Shown piece after piece: positions 62,654 through 64,000 of a DNA stretch of 64,000 nucleotides. Both the position numbers and the translations under genes were made by a program. Below the pieces are notes generated by a model, which did no database searches, was not told the DNA's origin, and saw nothing but the letters and a program-made list of their open reading frames with translations. The first letter of the stretch is position 1. Every line of letters starts with the position of its first letter. Source of the stretch: Clostridiales bacterium COT073_COT-073 (lineage in GTDB: Bacteria; Bacillota; Clostridia; Lachnospirales; Vallitaleaceae). The stretch is taken from positions 1-64,000 of the forward strand of contig RQYD01000016.1 in assembly GCA_003858485.1 (NCBI GenBank), written 5' to 3'.

Positions 62654-63178
62654 TCATAAATCAATATCTATCTCATAACTATCATCAATAAATATGATAT
62701 TTGCATTATGCTTTTTTGCATTTGTAAAAAATTGAGCATTATCTTCTAAAACGCTTTCCATCGTACACCATTCATCATTTATGCGACTTTCTACGGCACT
62801 TGCATATTTTTTTATACTATCAAAATTATTCTCAATATAGTTTTGACTCATCACAAGGCAGTAATATCTGATATTATCAAGATATTCTTTTGCAAAATCA
62901 TTAGTCCAATCAAAAGGGATATAACACCCTTCAATAATAAGATTTTGCTTATTCTCTATGGCAGTCTTAATTATTTCACGAACAATCGGCCACAGATACT
63001 TTGTGAGCTTATCATCATCTTCGAGTGAAAGTTTGGTATAGCCGCTACGAATTAAACCCATTTTCAAATGGTCTATCGATAAATAAGGATATTTATACTT
63101 TTCAAGTAATTTTTGAGCAAGCACAGTCTTACCTGTGTGTGATGCACCTGTTATTAAAATAATCATCATTTTCTCCAT
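62654..63178 (-). CDS. P-loop NTPase, small kinase-like
   Basis: The 174-aa protein has Walker A GASHTGKT near the N-terminus (ILITGASHTGKTVLAQKLL), a following YLSIDHLKMGLIRSG segment typical of adenylylate/shikimate-kinase-like folds, and LIIEGCYIPFDW. The substrate is unknown; similar proteins in Firmicutes are annotated as ATP-binding or uridine-kinase-like. ATG codons at 63178, 63169 and 63166 are all possible; GGAG spacing fits 63166 best. It is monocistronic. Confidence 0.72.
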   Translation of the reverse strand: MEKMMIILITGASHTGKTVLAQKLLEKYKYPYLSIDHLKMGLIRSGYTKLSLEDDDKLTKYLWPIVREIIKTAIENKQNLIIEGCYIPFDWTNDFAKEYLDNIRYYCLVMSQNYIENNFDSIKKYASAVESRINDEWCTMESVLEDNAQFFTNAKKHNANIIFIDDSYEIDIDL

Positions 63179-63243
63179 TTTTCACAGAAAATCATCTGTT
63201 TTTTCATATAGAAATTTGCAAGAAAAATCTTTGTCGTTCTCCC

Positions 63244-63693
63244 CTATTTCTCAGTGTATTTCTCCCGAATCCACTTTCTCCATCTTGATTGACGATATCG
63301 ATAAAACAACTGCACAAACAAATATACAAAGACAGTCACAACTCCTGCCTCGATATCTATTTGATCACAATACTTTGTTTTTTGCTCGCCCAAAGGCGCA
63401 ATCGTGATGAGATGATCCCATTTTGAGATGCGATCGCCCTTCCCATTATCCCTTATCGTCATAGCATCAAGATCTTTTTCAATGCAGATCCAATATTTCC
63501 CAAGCGGAAGAACACCGAATAAAAACATCTTCATCTCATAATTTTTTTGTTTCCAACGCTTGTTCCAACATCGGTTGCAAGGCACAAATTTCATCAAAGG
63601 CGCTGTAATGTATAAAAAGCTGCTCGTCTTTTGAACTTCTTCAAACAGCCACTTTGCCGAACACTCAAATACAGTTTCCACAGTTACTCTCAT
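63244..63693 (-). CDS. SRPBCC-like hypothetical protein
   Basis: The 149-aa protein begins MRVTVETVFECSAKWLFEEV and contains FGVLPLGKYWICIEKD, IRDNGKG and KWDHLITIAPLG, which fit the strand-turn pattern of START/SRPBCC ligand-binding proteins; the C-terminus is basic and aromatic (LFYRYRQSRWRKWIRE). I recall similar unnamed proteins but no function. AAGGAGA lies before the ATG. It is on the same strand as, and upstream of, the P-loop protein gene by 65 bp. Confidence 0.65.
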   Translation of the reverse strand: MRVTVETVFECSAKWLFEEVQKTSSFLYITAPLMKFVPCNRCWNKRWKQKNYEMKMFLFGVLPLGKYWICIEKDLDAMTIRDNGKGDRISKWDHLITIAPLGEQKTKYCDQIDIEAGVVTVFVYLFVQLFYRYRQSRWRKWIREKYTEK

Positions 63694-64000
63694 AGGCTCT
63701 CCTTAATTTCAAATTTGTTTCTCTACATTTGCTAACATTGTACTACTTTTTTGCTCTTTTTTATAGTCCTAAATTTTGGCTTTTGCTCTGAGTCGGTTCC
63801 TTTGAATATTCCTGTCACTGCTCGATACAGATCTTAATTTTTTCTGATCGTTCTACTTCTTCTCGTATTTCTAATATTTGATTGTATGGCCTCTTTTCTC
63901 TTTCTTCAAAATCTCAACTTCCGATTTCCATTTAGATGTATTTAAGTTTTTGCTTTCTCCTAAATGCTCTTTCAGATATTTCCCTGCACTTTCAAACAAA
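63694..64000. other. AT-rich end of window, no gene found
   Basis: No ribosome binding site with a following frame, repeat or hairpin stands out in the last 307 bases. The minus-strand promoter of the preceding gene should lie near 63700-63760. Confidence 0.35.

Overview
The window looks like chromosomal DNA from a low-GC, anaerobic Clostridia, most likely Lachnospiraceae-like. The evidence is AT-rich intergenic DNA with strong AGGAGG-type ribosome binding sites, lineage-typical families (DUF3881, DUF3842, DUF3793, DUF5693, FeoB-associated Cys-rich protein, ECF vitamin-type transporters), PPi-type phosphofructokinase, pyruvate formate-lyase, ferredoxin and flavodoxin. I see no rRNA, tRNA, phage, transposase gene or CRISPR array.

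Layout. 0.3-6.2 kb (minus): a nucleoside-salvage operon with two tandem uridine-phosphorylase-like enzymes, a complete ECF importer (two ATPases, S and T subunits) and an MFS permease, with a divergent DeoR-type regulator at 6.6 kb. 7.4-9.7 kb: malQ and plsC. 10-13.7 kb (minus): DUF3881, a HAD phosphatase, DUF3842 and PPi-PFK. 14.4 kb: an SLH surface protein. 16.3-19.8 kb: a pyruvate formate-lyase locus in which the glycyl-radical domain is not part of the 686-aa catalytic chain. It is a separate 81-aa protein, preceded by a 73-aa look-alike that lacks the glycine, and followed by pflA behind two hairpins. A perfect match to the Rex operator consensus lies upstream. 20.1 kb: 2[4Fe-4S] ferredoxin. 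20.4-21.7 kb: AAA/DUF4143 ATPase with 33-bp iterons upstream. 22-26 kb: a huge TPM-like membrane protein with a Tyr/Gln/Gly-rich, FUS-like repeat tail. 26.3-29.9 kb: Feo iron(II) uptake operon. 30.6-34.4 kb: stalk-domain secreted protein, transaldolase/F6P aldolase, small membrane protein, PLP aminotransferase. 34.5-35.7 kb: DUF3793 and flavodoxin. 36.3-43.5 kb (minus): envelope cluster of DUF5693, MurJ flippase, a MurD-type ligase and a MurL-type epimerase. 43.7-46 kb: Tim44-like/zinc-ribbon protein, trmD, rimM. 46.5-47.9 kb: HipBA toxin-antitoxin. 48-50.2 kb: two duplicated lipoproteins. 50.8-51.0 kb: a very small transcription unit. 51-53.1 kb: ECF sigma/anti-sigma pair. 53.3-55.5 kb: GH92 glycosidase with a HipA-derived C-terminus. 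56-62.2 kb: ECF importer (MptD-type S subunit) plus heterodimeric ABC transporter behind a perfect Fur box. 62.7-63.7 kb: P-loop kinase-like protein and an SRPBCC-like protein.

How the genes fit together. The window combines fermentation (PFL, ferredoxin, PPi-PFK, transaldolase), iron supply and iron sparing (Feo, Fur-controlled ECF/ABC system, flavodoxin with Fur-like boxes), nucleoside uptake and cleavage, and an alternative route to D-glutamate in peptidoglycan (MurD2/MurL). The two strongest unusual signals are the split PFL with its extra pseudo-glycyl-radical subunit, and the traces of hipBA spread over 46-53 kb: 66-bp direct repeats around hipBA, a shared promoter/operator driving a 15-codon ORF, and a HipA tail fused to a GH92 enzyme. 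A family of long palindromic intergenic elements ending in ACTCAACTTTCCCA is scattered through the window.
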